A stretch of DNA of 48,214 bases from Longimicrobium sp. GTDB taxonomy: Bacteria > Gemmatimonadota > Gemmatimonadetes > Longimicrobiales > Longimicrobiaceae. The DNA lies in the NCBI GenBank assembly GCA_036387335.1, contig DASVTZ010000238.1, positions 1 through 48,214 of the forward strand, read 5' to 3'. Below, in pieces: positions 15,975 through 26,151 of this stretch (positions are counted from its first letter, which is position 1; each line of letters starts with the position of its first letter). The notes beneath the pieces were generated by a model, which was given only the letters and a program-made list of their open reading frames with translations, made no database searches and was not told the DNA's origin. The position numbers and the translations under genes were made by a program.

Positions 15975-18900
15975 TCACCCGCCCGTGCGCCCCGCACCCC
16001 CGGCACCCGACTTCACCTCCACCATGTTCGCGCCCGCGTCGAGGCCGATGAGCTTGCGGTACGGGTCGATGCCGGCGCGGGTGGGGGGGCGGGGGACGGT
16101 GACCGTGACCGTCTGCGCGCCGGTGCGGATGCGGTGGCGGCGGAGGTAGAGCGGCTCGCCGGGGGAGCCGTCGGTCTGCGGGCCCGCGAAGACGCCGATC
16201 TCCACCAGGTCGTTCATGGGGATCGCCGTTTCGCGGCCGATGCTGTCGGCGCGGACCTTGGCGGCGGTGACGTGGAGGGTGACGCGGTACTGGCCCGTGC
16301 CCGTGGGCTCCACGCGCGCATCGCCCGCGCGCACGGAGGTCAGCACGACGTCCGCGAAGAGGTCGTGCAGCAGGGGGCGCAGCGAGTCCGGGGTGACGGC
16401 GCGCAGCTCGGCGTGCAGGTCGCGCGAGGTGGGGTAGGGCGGCACGCCCGCGCGGTTCTTGTTCAGGAAGCTGCGCAGGGCGGCGTTCACGCGCGCCTCG
16501 CCGATGTGCTCGCGCAGCGTGTACATGGCGACGGCGCCCTTGTGGTAGTACAGGTAGCTCTGCTCCTCCACGTCCAGCAGGGGGACCTCGCGGTTGGTGT
16601 ACACGCGCCGGCTCTGGAGGTATCGCTCCATCTCGTACGTGTAGAAGCGGCGCACCTGCTCCGGGCCGAGCTCCTTCTCCATCACCATCATGGCGCTGTA
16701 CTGCGCCAGCGTCTCGCTGAGGAAGGAGGCGCCGCGCACACGCGCGCCGATCACCTGCCCGCCCCACCACTGGTGCGCCGTCTCGTGCGCGGTCACGAAG
16801 AAGGGGCGGTCCACGTCGCCCTCGTACACGCGCGTGAGGAAGGCGCTCCCCTCCGAGAACGCGATGGTGTGCGGGTGCGCGCGGGCGAAGCTGGCGTAGC
16901 GCGGAAACTCCACCACGCGCAGCTCCCTGAACTGGTAGGGGCCGAACTGGGTGCTGTTGTACTCCAGCGACGCCTTCATGCCGCGGAGCATCTGCGGCAC
17001 GTTGAAGGTGTGCGTGGGGTGATGGTAGACGCGCAGCGGGACGTTCCGCCAGCGGTCCTCCGCCACCGCGTACTCGGCGGAGAGGACGGGTGCGCCGAAG
17101 GGGAGCGGCCCCTCCATGCGGTAGTGGAAGTAGCGCCGGCCGTTCTCCGTCCACTCGCGCCGCAGGGTGCCGGGGGTGATGGCGATCTGGCGGCGGTCGG
17201 TGCCGATGACGGCGTCGACGTGCACCAGGTCGACGTTGCGGATTCCGGAGCGGGATTGCAGGGCGCCCGGGTCGCCGGCCTCCGGCGTGGGACGGCTGCG
17301 GGGGAGGCCGTGCTCGCGGCGCGCCGTCTCGTCGCTCAGCTCGTCGGCCGGCTGGTAGCCGATCAGGGGCAGCCAGCGGGCGTCGAAGTAGGCGCCGTTC
17401 CGTGCCACGGCGGTGGGGATGCCGCTGTTGGGGAAGCCGCGCGGCCGGAATCCCACGTCGAACGCCAGGTGCAGCGTGTCGCCGGGCTGCAGCGGGCGGG
17501 CGAGGGCGTAGATGTGGTACTGCGTTCGCTCGTCGCGCAGCACGCCCCGGGCGGGACGGTCGAAGCCGATGGAGCGGACGCGGATCTCCGGCGCGATGGC
17601 GACGTGCACCGAGTCGATCGCCCGCGCCGTCAGGTTGACGAGGCGATAGGTGCCGCGCAGGTCGGCGGCGCCCTGGTCCGGATAGATTTCGACGCGAAGC
17701 TTGGCCGCGACGAGGCGGGGCTGCGGAAGGGCATCGAAGCGCCGGTAGCGGCGCTCGTACTCCGCCTTCACCTCGTCCTGCTCGAAGGGCGTGCGGTAGT
17801 CGTTAAGGATGTTGGTGTTGTAGAAGATGAAGCCGCCCAGCCCCAGCACCAGCATAGCCGCCAGGGCGCCCGCGCGCACCACGGTGCCCGTAAGACGCGA
17901 GCGTGCGTCGGCGACGCGCGTGCGTACGCTCCACTCGCGTCCGCGCACCCACGCGAGGTTCGCGGCGAGGGCGAAGAGGAGCGCCCACGCCGCCCAGTAC
18001 AGCTTGAACCAGACGAACGGCGCGATGAACGGGCCGAATCCGTTCATGTCCGAGTACACCCACCCGGGATCGCGGCCGTAGACCAGCAGGTTGTGCCGCA
18101 CGCCGAAGCTGCCGGCAAACACGCTGAAGACGTAGAACAGCACCACGACGAGGTGCCCGAGGTACTTCTGATTGACGATCGCATGCACCGCCATCGCCAG
18201 CGCAGCGATGAGGACGTAGTCGATCAGCTTCATCCCGAAGAGGATGCGCAGGTACAGCCCGAGCTCGTGGCGACGGTAGCCGCGGAGCGCCTGGAGACCC
18301 ACGCCGGCCGCCATCAGCACCCCCTGCAGGATCACGATCATCGCCACGAGCGCCAGGAAGCGTCCCAGCAGCGCCACCCACCCCGGCACCGGCGCGGCAT
18401 CGGCGATCTCGCTCACGCGCACGTCGCGCTCGCGCCACACCAGCTCGCCCGCGAATAGCGCGATCAGCACCGCGACGATGGTGGCCGCCGCGCCCGTCAG
18501 CACCTCACCCGCGATCAGGTGCGTCACGGGCCAGGTGGAGGTGCCGAACACGAGGTCGCCCACGTCCCATCCCACCACGAAGACGAAGACGACCGCCCCC
18601 GCCGCGATGGCGAGGAAGGCGCGGCTCCGCGCGATCTCCCCCAGCGCGCGCCGCGCGACCTCCAGCGTCTGCTCCATGCGCATGCGCGGCCCGAACGACC
18701 TTGCGACGGCCGGAACGACGATCGGTCCGGTCCGGAGCACGTCGGCGTCCGCCACCCTGCGCCGCGTCTTGCGGCCGGGGGCGCCGCCGGGGTGCCCGAA
18801 GCGGAAGCGGTGGTGGAGGAGGGCCAGGACCGCCATCGCGACGCCGAGCCAGAGGAGCCGGTTCCAGAGCAGGATCGCGGGGAAGCCGATCGCCTGCGAG

Positions 18901-19565
18901 TTGCGCTGCACCGGCGTCCAGTAGCGCGTGATCCCCTCCACCACCCGCACGCCGAACGGATCGGCCAGCGCCGCTGTCGTCCACGCGCCCAGATCCCCCG
19001 CCATCTCCCCCGCGAAGGTGTAGGCGATGAAGAGCGCGACGCCGCTGAGGAAGGCGGGAAGGATCTGCCGGCCGAGCGCCGCGATGGCGAAGAGCACCGC
19101 CGCGGTGAGGACCAGGTTGGGAAGGAGGAAGAGGAGGTACGCCTGCGCGTACGCGGCCAGCCGAAAAGGCCCGAACATCTGCGGGTCCATGTACGGCATC
19201 TGGGAGCCGATGATCTGCCCGAGGGGAACGCCTAGCAGGAGCACCGCGTTGACCGCCAGCGCGCCCAGGAAGCGCCCGCCCAGGTACTCCGCCCTGCGCA
19301 TGGGCGTGGTGAAGACGAGCGGGTGCATCCCCGACGCAAAGTCGCGCGTGGCGGCATCGCCAAAGAGCGCGGCCGTCACCAGCATCCCCAGCATGCCGAC
19401 GATGCCGGAGGTGATGACGACCCTCTCCGGCGAGTTCATCCAGCTGCTGCTGCCGTTGATGATGTGCAGCAGGAGGAATGGGATCACCAGCAGGAGCGCC
19501 GCGTAGATCCACGTGGAGAGGCTGCGCAGCCGGTACTCGATCTCGAAGCGGAAGACCTCGCCCAT
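15975..19565 (-). CDS. ABC transporter permease fused to M1-family metallopeptidase
   Basis: A protein of about 1196 residues. ATG 19565 lies two bases after the ATPase stop (TGAGGATG). The N-terminal half is two sets of six or so transmembrane helices (first set residues 15-260, second from about 330), with RDFASGMHPLVFTTPMRR between them. The C-terminal half (from about residue 600) is a periplasmic gluzincin domain with H927-E-T-A-H931 followed by a Glu in SETLAQY about 20 residues later. The usual GxMEN exopeptidase motif is not visible. This fusion is a known family (ABC permease/M1 aminopeptidase), found next to its ATPase, and is normal length here. It is thought to export and trim peptides or to remodel membrane proteins, but substrates are unknown. 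Confidence 0.92.
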   Translation of the reverse strand: MGEVFRFEIEYRLRSLSTWIYAALLLVIPFLLLHIINGSSSWMNSPERVVITSGIVGMLGMLVTAALFGDAATRDFASGMHPLVFTTPMRRAEYLGGRFLGALAVNAVLLLGVPLGQIIGSQMPYMDPQMFGPFRLAAYAQAYLLFLLPNLVLTAAVLFAIAALGRQILPAFLSGVALFIAYTFAGEMAGDLGAWTTAALADPFGVRVVEGITRYWTPVQRNSQAIGFPAILLWNRLLWLGVAMAVLALLHHRFRFGHPGGAPGRKTRRRVADADVLRTGPIVVPAVARSFGPRMRMEQTLEVARRALGEIARSRAFLAIAAGAVVFVFVVGWDVGDLVFGTSTWPVTHLIAGEVLTGAAATIVAVLIALFAGELVWRERDVRVSEIADAAPVPGWVALLGRFLALVAMIVILQGVLMAAGVGLQALRGYRRHELGLYLRILFGMKLIDYVLIAALAMAVHAIVNQKYLGHLVVVLFYVFSVFAGSFGVRHNLLVYGRDPGWVYSDMNGFGPFIAPFVWFKLYWAAWALLFALAANLAWVRGREWSVRTRVADARSRLTGTVVRAGALAAMLVLGLGGFIFYNTNILNDYRTPFEQDEVKAEYERRYRRFDALPQPRLVAAKLRVEIYPDQGAADLRGTYRLVNLTARAIDSVHVAIAPEIRVRSIGFDRPARGVLRDERTQYHIYALARPLQPGDTLHLAFDVGFRPRGFPNSGIPTAVARNGAYFDARWLPLIGYQPADELSDETARREHGLPRSRPTPEAGDPGALQSRSGIRNVDLVHVDAVIGTDRRQIAITPGTLRREWTENGRRYFHYRMEGPLPFGAPVLSAEYAVAEDRWRNVPLRVYHHPTHTFNVPQMLRGMKASLEYNSTQFGPYQFRELRVVEFPRYASFARAHPHTIAFSEGSAFLTRVYEGDVDRPFFVTAHETAHQWWGGQVIGARVRGASFLSETLAQYSAMMVMEKELGPEQVRRFYTYEMERYLQSRRVYTNREVPLLDVEEQSYLYYHKGAVAMYTLREHIGEARVNAALRSFLNKNRAGVPPYPTSRDLHAELRAVTPDSLRPLLHDLFADVVLTSVRAGDARVEPTGTGQYRVTLHVTAAKVRADSIGRETAIPMNDLVEIGVFAGPQTDGSPGEPLYLRRHRIRTGAQTVTVTVPRPPTRAGIDPYRKLIGLDAGANMVEVKSGAGGAGRTGG

Positions 19566-19567
19566 CC

Positions 19568-20461
19568 TCACTGGGCCACCTCCGCGCGGCGGCCGTGGTG
19601 GCGCCCCATGACGCTGAAGTAGACGTCCTCCAGCCCCGGCTCCACGGGCTCGAACCCCGCGCCGGGCGACGCATCGCCGTACACGTGCACCACGGTGCGC
19701 CCCGCCAGCAGCCGCGTGGAGATCACCGCGTGCCGCCGCTCCACATCCGGCAGCTCGTCGCGCGAGACGATGCGGCGCCAGATGCGGCCGCGCAGCTCCT
19801 CCACGCTGCGCAGCGGCTCGGCCTCCAGCAGGATCTCGCCGCGGTCGATGATGGCCATGCGGCTGCACAGCTCCACCACATCCTCCACGATGTGGGTGGA
19901 GAGGATGACGATGCTGTTCTCGCCCAGCTCGCTGAGCAGGTTGAGGAAGCGCACGCGCTCGGCCGGGTCGAGCCCCGCGGTGGGCTCGTCGACGATGATC
20001 AGCTTCGGATTCCCGATCAGCGCCACCGCCACGCCGAAGCGCTGGCGCATGCCGCCGGAGAACCCGCCGAGCTTCTCGCGCCGCACGTCCCACAGGTTGG
20101 TCTGCCGGAGGAGCGCCTCCACCACCTCTTTCCGCGCGGCCCTCGGGATCCCCTTGAGCACCGCGAAGTGCTCCAGCAGCCGCTCCGCCCGCACGTTGGG
20201 GTACACGCCGAACTCCTGCGGCAGGTAGCCGAGCGTCCTGCGCATCTCGTCCTTGTTGCGCAGCACGTCCAGCTCGCCCAGCCGCACCGACCCCGAGTCC
20301 GGCGCCTGCAGCGTCGCGAGCGTCCTCATGAGCGTGGACTTGCCGGCGCCGTTGGGCCCGAGCAGCCCGTACATCCCCAGCGGAATGGTTAGCGAGACGC
20401 CGTTCAGGGCATGCACCCCGTTGCCGTACGTCTTGGACAGGTCGCGGATCTGGAGTTCCAT
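19568..20461 (-). CDS. ABC transporter ATP-binding protein (partner of the M1 permease)
   Basis: A 297-residue ATPase from ATG 20461. All ABC motifs are present: Walker A GPNGAGKST near residue 37, signature FSGGMRQR, Walker B LIIVDEPTAGLDP and the H-loop ILSTHIVEDV. The C-terminal 60 residues extend beyond the minimal domain and fit the CcmA/NodI-like group that drives exporters. It lies directly upstream of the permease-peptidase gene with a two-base gap, so the two form one operon. A 176-base palindromic repeat occupies the upstream region (20551-20726), between this gene and the divergent KaiC-like operon. ATG 20461 is preferred over the extended frame because it begins directly before the Q-loop strand MELQIRDLSKTYG. 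Confidence 0.95.
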   Translation of the reverse strand: MELQIRDLSKTYGNGVHALNGVSLTIPLGMYGLLGPNGAGKSTLMRTLATLQAPDSGSVRLGELDVLRNKDEMRRTLGYLPQEFGVYPNVRAERLLEHFAVLKGIPRAARKEVVEALLRQTNLWDVRREKLGGFSGGMRQRFGVAVALIGNPKLIIVDEPTAGLDPAERVRFLNLLSELGENSIVILSTHIVEDVVELCSRMAIIDRGEILLEAEPLRSVEELRGRIWRRIVSRDELPDVERRHAVISTRLLAGRTVVHVYGDASPGAGFEPVEPGLEDVYFSVMGRHHGRRAEVAQ

Positions 20462-20550
20462 GGAGATGTGAAGCGAGGGATCAGGTAGGGCGTTGCTCCT
20501 GACCGGACGTAGCAACCAGGTGTTTGGTTTCGCGGGCATCCAAACAGCGG

Positions 20551-20726
20551 GCTCACGCGGAGACGCGGAGACGCAGAGGAAAAACAGCGAACAGCCTCAC
20601 ACAGAGAACACAGAGGGAACCGCAAGCCACAGAGAAACCTTTGTTGTTGTTCTCTCTGTGTCTCTGTGTCTCTGTGTGAGCCAAGCAGTTGCAGTTCTCT
20701 CTGCGTCTCCGCGTCTCCGCGTGAGC
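20551..20726. repeat. Family A palindromic repeat, copy 1
   Basis: The outer arms are CTCACGCGGAGACGCGGAGA and its complement TCTCCGCGTCTCCGCGTGAG; inner arms built of CACAGAGA-type and TCTCTGTG-type units lie inside. The whole can fold as a long hairpin. It fills most of the gap between divergent genes. Confidence 0.85.
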
Positions 20727-20802
20727 CCTGCCGTTCTTTTTGGCGAGTGCCTTGCAGAAGGCCCGGCGAACGCAGCGAACCCCCACGCATGGAGAGGCCG
20801 TC

Positions 20803-22277
20803 TTGGACACCGGCACCGCGCGGCGCCCCACGGGGCTGCCCGGACTCGACGAGGTACTGCACGGCGGTCTCATTCCCGAGCGGGCCTACCTGGTACGGGG
20901 CGGGCCCGGCACCGGCAAGACGACGCTGGGCATCCACTTCCTGCTCGCCGGCGTGGCGCAGGGGGAGAAGGCGCTGCTCATCACCCTGGAGTCCGCCGAG
21001 TCGCAGCTCCGCCAGGACGCCGCGTCGCAGGGGCTGGACCTGTCCGAAGTCGCCATCCTGGACCTGAGCCCCACGCGCGAGTTCTTCGCCCAGAACCAGA
21101 GCTACGACATCTTTTCGCTGGCCGACGTGGAGCGTGACCCCACCACCCGGCGCATCATCCAGACGCTGGAGGAGCTGAAGCCGCAGCGCGTCTTCGTGGA
21201 CGCGGTCACCACGCTGCGCTACATGGCGAGCGACGCCTTCCAGTTCCGCAAGCAGGCGCTCTCCTTCGTGCGCTACCTGGTGGAGCAGGGCGCCACTGTG
21301 GTGCTGAGCTCCGAGCCCACCGACACCGTGCCGGACGACGACCTGCGCTTCATGAGCGACGGGATCATCGACCTGGTGATCTCGCCCGCGCACGGCGTGC
21401 TGCGGCGGACGCTGTGCGTCACCAAGATGCGCGGGTCGGACTTCGAGGGCGGCCCCCACGCCATGCGCCTCACTGGGCACGGCATGGAGATCTACCCGCG
21501 GCTGGTGCCGGGCTCACACGAGCGCGAGTTCGTGCACGAGCTGATTCCGTCCGGGATCGCGGAGATCGACGAGATGCTGTGCGGCGGGATCGAGCGCGGC
21601 ACCATCACCATCGTGAGCGGGCCCAGCGGGGTGGGGAAGACGACGCTCGGCATCCAGTTCATGAAGGAGGCCGCCGCGCGCGGCGAGCGCTCGGTGGTGT
21701 ACGCCTTCGAGGAGCAGCTCACCACCCTGCTTCACCGCTGCGACGAGATCGGCGTGCCGGTGCGCGGGATGGTGGAAGGGGGGTCGCTCGCGGTGGTCGA
21801 GGTGGAGCCGCTGCGCTTCTCGCCGGGCGAGTTCGCGCTCATGGTGCGGCGCGAGGTGGAGGAGAACGGCGCGCGGATCGTGATGATCGACGGCATCGCG
21901 GGGTACCAGCTCACGCTGGCCGGCGACGACCTGGTGGTGCAGCTCCACGCCCTCGGACGCTACCTCAAGAACATGGGCGTGACGGTGATCTTCATCAACG
22001 AGCTGAGGTCCATCACCGGCGAGTTCCGCGCGACCGAGACGGAGATCAGCTACCTGTGCGACAACCTGATCTTCATGCGCTACCTGGAGGTCAAGGGCGA
22101 GCTGCGCAAGGCGATCGGCGTGCTCAAGAAGCGCCTGGGCGACTTCACCAAGACGCTGCGCGAGTACGAGATCACCTGCGACGGGGTGCGGGTGGGCCCT
22201 CCCCTCACCAACCTGCGCGGCGTGCTGACGGGCACCCCGGACCGGTGGCACGACGACGACGACGAGGGCGGCTCGCC

Positions 22278-22281
<4 letters not shown>
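20803..22281 (+). CDS. KaiC-like double RecA-domain ATPase
   Basis: A protein of 492 residues. I chose TTG 20803 because GGAGAGG lies five bases upstream and the sequence then opens MDTGTARRPTGLPGLDEVLH. Two RecA-like domains are seen. Domain 1 has Walker A GGPGTGKTT (about residue 33) and Walker B RVFVDAV. Domain 2 has GPSGVGKTT (about residue 273), an EE pair in AFEEQLT and Walker B IVMIDGI. The family includes KaiC and similar signalling ATPases. At the KaiC phosphosite position the sequence reads EIS-YLCDN: Ser416 is kept, but the following KaiC Thr is Tyr417. No kaiA/kaiB is nearby. The stop overlaps the start of the histidine kinase gene by four bases, and both are flanked by family A repeats. 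Confidence 0.93.
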
Positions 22282-23555
<1,274 letters not shown>

Positions 23556-23590
23556 CTGCCTGGGGAGGGGCGTACAACTGCAACTGCATG

Positions 23591-23724
23591 GCTCACGCGG
23601 AGACGCGGAGACGCAGAGAGAACCAAAAGAGGCTTCCTCTGTGGCTTTCAGTTCCCTTCTGTGGCCTCTGTGTGGGATGCTTTTTCTCTGTTGTCCTCTC
23701 TGCGTCTCCGCGCCTCCGCGTGAG
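23591..23724. repeat. Family A palindromic repeat, copy 2
   Basis: This copy has the same outer arms as copy 1 (GCTCACGCGGAGACGCGGAG ... CTCCGCGTGAG) with a shorter centre. It lies right after the histidine kinase, so the KaiC/kinase operon is bracketed by two copies. It could also end transcription. Confidence 0.85.
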
Positions 23725-23764
23725 ACAAGCGGTTAGAATGCCCGCCGGATTCGGCTAAATGGCA

Positions 23765-24523
23765 TCAGGGGCCGGTCTTCGTCCACAGGAGGACGACGCC
23801 GCAGGCGGCGCCGGTAATGTTGTACTGGGCGGGAACGGTGGCGGGGCTGGGGTACGCCTCGATGCCCGCCAGGCTCTCCGGGTTGATGAAGGAGAGCATG
23901 TCCTCGCGCGTGCTGGTGCGCGAGGGGACGAGGATGCCGTCCAGGAAGATCAGCGGCCCACTGCAGGAGCCGCTCATGTTCGACGGGCCGCGGTTGGTCG
24001 CGATCTCGTAGTATCCCCGCCGGCTCATGATCACGGAGAACCCGCGCATCCGCCGGAAGAGGTCGACCGTCCGCGCCGGGTGGAGCCGGTCGATGGCATC
24101 GCCGGTCATGAAGGCGCCGAATCCCGCGCGCTGCCTGCTGTAGAAGCCCTGCCGCGCCAGCGTCTGGTCGTTTCGCGCGGCCGTCCCCGAGACGCCGGCG
24201 AGCGCCACCGGCTCGCTCTTGAGGATGATGGTGCGCGCCACCGTTTCGCCCGCGCGGAACTCCACCGCCACCCGCCCCGCCGTGTACCCGATGCGCGACG
24301 CGGACACGATCCGGTTTCCGGCCGGCACCCGGTCCATGCGGCCGATCCCCCGGTCGTTGGTGGTCGCGGCGTAGTTGACGCCGGCGATCTCCACCCGCGC
24401 GTTCGCGACCGGCGCTCCCGCCGAGTCCAGCACCGTCACGTCGAGGCGCGCCTGGCCGTGCAGCGCCGCGGGAAGCGCCAGCAGGGCGAGGGTGAAGAGG
24501 AGCGGAGTGCGTGTGCGAGTCAT
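23765..24523 (-). CDS. Secreted carboxypeptidase-regulatory-like plus TonB-plug protein
   Basis: A protein of 252 residues from ATG 24523 with a signal peptide (MTRTRTPLLFTLALLALPAA) and a mature part in two modules. Residues 25-105 form a CarboxypepD_reg-like beta sandwich (VTVLDSAGAPVANARVEIAG, then FRAGETVARTIILK). Residues 120-250 resemble a TonB-receptor plug (DLFRRMRGFSVIM, LIFLDGILVPSR, INPESLAGIEAY), but no beta-barrel follows. It ends after an ACGVVLLWTKTG strand. Such barrel-less plug proteins are common in Gemmatimonadota and related groups and act as outer-membrane or periplasmic accessory factors. The gene is 103 bases downstream of the beta-lactamase on the same strand, so cotranscription is possible. 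Function is not established. Confidence 0.82.
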   Translation of the reverse strand: MTRTRTPLLFTLALLALPAALHGQARLDVTVLDSAGAPVANARVEIAGVNYAATTNDRGIGRMDRVPAGNRIVSASRIGYTAGRVAVEFRAGETVARTIILKSEPVALAGVSGTAARNDQTLARQGFYSRQRAGFGAFMTGDAIDRLHPARTVDLFRRMRGFSVIMSRRGYYEIATNRGPSNMSGSCSGPLIFLDGILVPSRTSTREDMLSFINPESLAGIEAYPSPATVPAQYNITGAACGVVLLWTKTGP

Positions 24524-24626
24524 GGCAGGGCGGGGGCAGGGCGGGATGATGCCGGGGGGGCGCGCGATGCACCCGTCCACAGCATAACCGCGTCCGGTCG
24601 GGCCGTCCAGAAGCCATCGATGAGGA

Positions 24627-25550
24627 TCAGCGCCGCGCCCAGTGCTCGTATACGGTGCGCGCCATCGCCGCCATGTGGGGCGCCACCTGCGCCGTCTGTC
24701 CGGACGGGTTGCGGACGAAGATCGTCAGGAGGACGTGGCCCTTGCCATCGGGCAGGGTGATGATCCCGATGTCGTTGATCGCGCCGATCCCCGCATCGCC
24801 GCCCCAGGTGCCGGTCTTGTGCGCGACGGGCGTGCCCGCGGGGACGCCTGCTACGATGCGGTTCGCCGGGTTCTCGCTGCGCGTCATGTACCCGACGAGG
24901 CGCTCACGGCTGGCGGGGGAGAGGAGCGGGCCCGCCCAGATGGCGCGGAGGAGCGCCACCGCGCCGTCGGGCGTCATGGTGTCGCGCGGATCGTCCCCGC
25001 GCAGGCGGTTCGGCGAGAGCTCGCGGGTGAGGCGCGTGTAGGGACGGTCCACGCGCACGCCGCGGATGCCGCCGCGCGCCAGCTCCGCCGTGACCGCGGA
25101 CGGCCCGCCCATCAGGCGCTGCAGCGCGTCGTTGGCGGTGTTGTCGCTCACCGAGACGGCGCTGCGCACGAGGGCCTCCACGGTCATGCGGGCGCCGTTG
25201 GGGTTTCGGTCGCGGATGGGGCTGGGGCCCCGCGACATCCCGGACACGGGGATGCTCACGGTGTCGCCCAGCCGGATCTCGCCGCGGTCCACCCTGCGCA
25301 GCACGGCGACGGCGAGGGGCAGCTTGGTGACGCTCGACATGAAGAAGCGCTCCGTCGCGCGCAGGGCGACCGTTTCGCCCGTCTCCAGGTGCACGGCGCG
25401 CAGGCCCACGACTCCGCCCGTCGCGCGGGCGTGCGTCTCCAGCTGGGCTCGAAGCTGCGCCATCGCGGGTGAGGCGCGGTTTTGTGCCAGGGCGGGTGCC
25501 GCGCAGCCGAGCAGAGCGGCGATGAACAGCGCGGGGCGATGGAAGCTCAT
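24627..25550 (-). CDS. Class A beta-lactamase
   Basis: A 307-residue protein with a signal peptide (MSFHRPALFIAALLGCAAPA). All catalytic motifs are present: S73-V-T-K76 (nucleophile and base), S135-D-N137, E177-L-S-P-N181 in the omega loop (equivalent to Glu166/Asn170) and K245-T-G. The length and motifs fit a periplasmic class A enzyme that hydrolyses beta-lactams. I cannot assign a named family from reading alone. It diverges from a BlaI-type repressor gene. The 211-base gap holds two palindromes with TACGA...TCGTA ends that overlap the likely promoter, so drug-induced derepression is expected. A TGGAG ribosome site precedes ATG 25550 by eight bases. Confidence 0.92.
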   Translation of the reverse strand: MSFHRPALFIAALLGCAAPALAQNRASPAMAQLRAQLETHARATGGVVGLRAVHLETGETVALRATERFFMSSVTKLPLAVAVLRRVDRGEIRLGDTVSIPVSGMSRGPSPIRDRNPNGARMTVEALVRSAVSVSDNTANDALQRLMGGPSAVTAELARGGIRGVRVDRPYTRLTRELSPNRLRGDDPRDTMTPDGAVALLRAIWAGPLLSPASRERLVGYMTRSENPANRIVAGVPAGTPVAHKTGTWGGDAGIGAINDIGIITLPDGKGHVLLTIFVRNPSGQTAQVAPHMAAMARTVYEHWARR

Positions 25551-25576
25551 ACGAATTGCTCCAGGGTGGGAAGGCG

Positions 25577-25592
25577 TACGAATGCGTTCGTA
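25577..25592 (-). promoter_or_regulatory. BlaI-type operator, beta-lactamase-proximal
   Basis: TACGAATGCGTTCGTA, 26 bases before the bla start, has 6-base arms TACGAA/TTCGTA. It lies just downstream of the inferred start of transcription. Use by the neighbouring BlaI-like protein is inferred. Confidence 0.6.
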
Positions 25593-25608
25593 GTTGCTGC
25601 CCTTCGAC

Positions 25609-25635
25609 AGTATACGATTCGATTCGTAGATGCAA
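25609..25635 (-). promoter_or_regulatory. Putative bla promoter overlapped by the second operator
   Basis: On the minus strand TTGCAT (25635-25630) and TATACT (25614-25609) are spaced by 15 bases. The palindrome TACGATTCGATTCGTA (25613-25628) fills the spacer. The short spacer makes the promoter weak without help. Confidence 0.5.
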
Positions 25636-25683
25636 GGGTGAAGGTCTGTCGTTGATGGCAGCTACAGGATCAAACCGAAGCAG

Positions 25684-25710
25684 TTGACTCCACGAACCTC
25701 ATCGTATTAG
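25684..25710 (+). promoter_or_regulatory. Putative promoter of the BlaI-like/M56 pair
   Basis: TTGACT (25684-25689) and TATTAG (25705-25710) are spaced by 15 bases, 52 bases before the repressor ATG. A partial TCGTA half-site overlaps the -10. Confidence 0.35.
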
Positions 25711-25761
25711 AGTACCGGCAGCGGCTCCGATACGGGCCGATGCACCCGCTCCCCGATCGAC

Positions 25762-26151
25762 ATGCCACGCCGGGACCTTCCGCTGCCCACCGAAGGCGAG
25801 CTCCGCATCCTGCGCGTGCTGTGGGATCGCGGCGCGAGCACCGTGCGCCAGGTGCTCGACGCGCTCCCCGGCGACGACACGGGCTACACGACGGTGCTCA
25901 AGCTCCTGCAGATCATGTACACGAAAGGGCTGGTGATCCGCGACGAGCGGGAGCGCACGCACGTGTACGCCGCCGCCGTCCCGCCTGAGACGACGCAGCG
26001 GCAGCTCCTGGCCGACTTCACCGAGAAGGCGTTCGGCGGCTCCGCGCTGGGGCTGGTGATGCACGCGCTCTCGCCCGAGGTCGCGTCGCCCGCGGAGCTG
26101 GAGGAAATCCGGCGGATGGTGGCGCGGCTCCCGGCCCCGGAGGGCGAGTGA
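25762..26151 (+). CDS. BlaI/MecI/CopY-family repressor (bla-linked)
   Basis: This 129-residue winged-helix repressor is typical in length. The N-terminal DNA-binding part reads LPTEGELRILRVLWDRGAS, TVRQVLDAL and GYTTVLKLLQIMYTKGLVIR, with the wing RTHVYAAAV; the C-terminal helix bundle (QRQLLADFTEKAFGGSAL) makes the dimer. In BlaI proteins cleavage in the C-terminal part releases the operator when the sensor is activated by a beta-lactam. It overlaps the M56 sensor gene by four bases (GTGA at 26148) and diverges from the beta-lactamase, an arrangement expected for a bla regulon. The palindromes in the gap are its likely binding sites. A second, similar pair is at 35842-37730. Confidence 0.92.
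   Translation: MPRRDLPLPTEGELRILRVLWDRGASTVRQVLDALPGDDTGYTTVLKLLQIMYTKGLVIRDERERTHVYAAAVPPETTQRQLLADFTEKAFGGSALGLVMHALSPEVASPAELEEIRRMVARLPAPEGE

Noticed and set aside
16134-18458. Long plus-strand open frame of 774 codons
   Set aside because: It lies entirely opposite the clear permease-M1 peptidase gene. Its translation is low-complexity His/Gly/Ala/Arg-rich, as expected from the shadow of a GC-rich gene.
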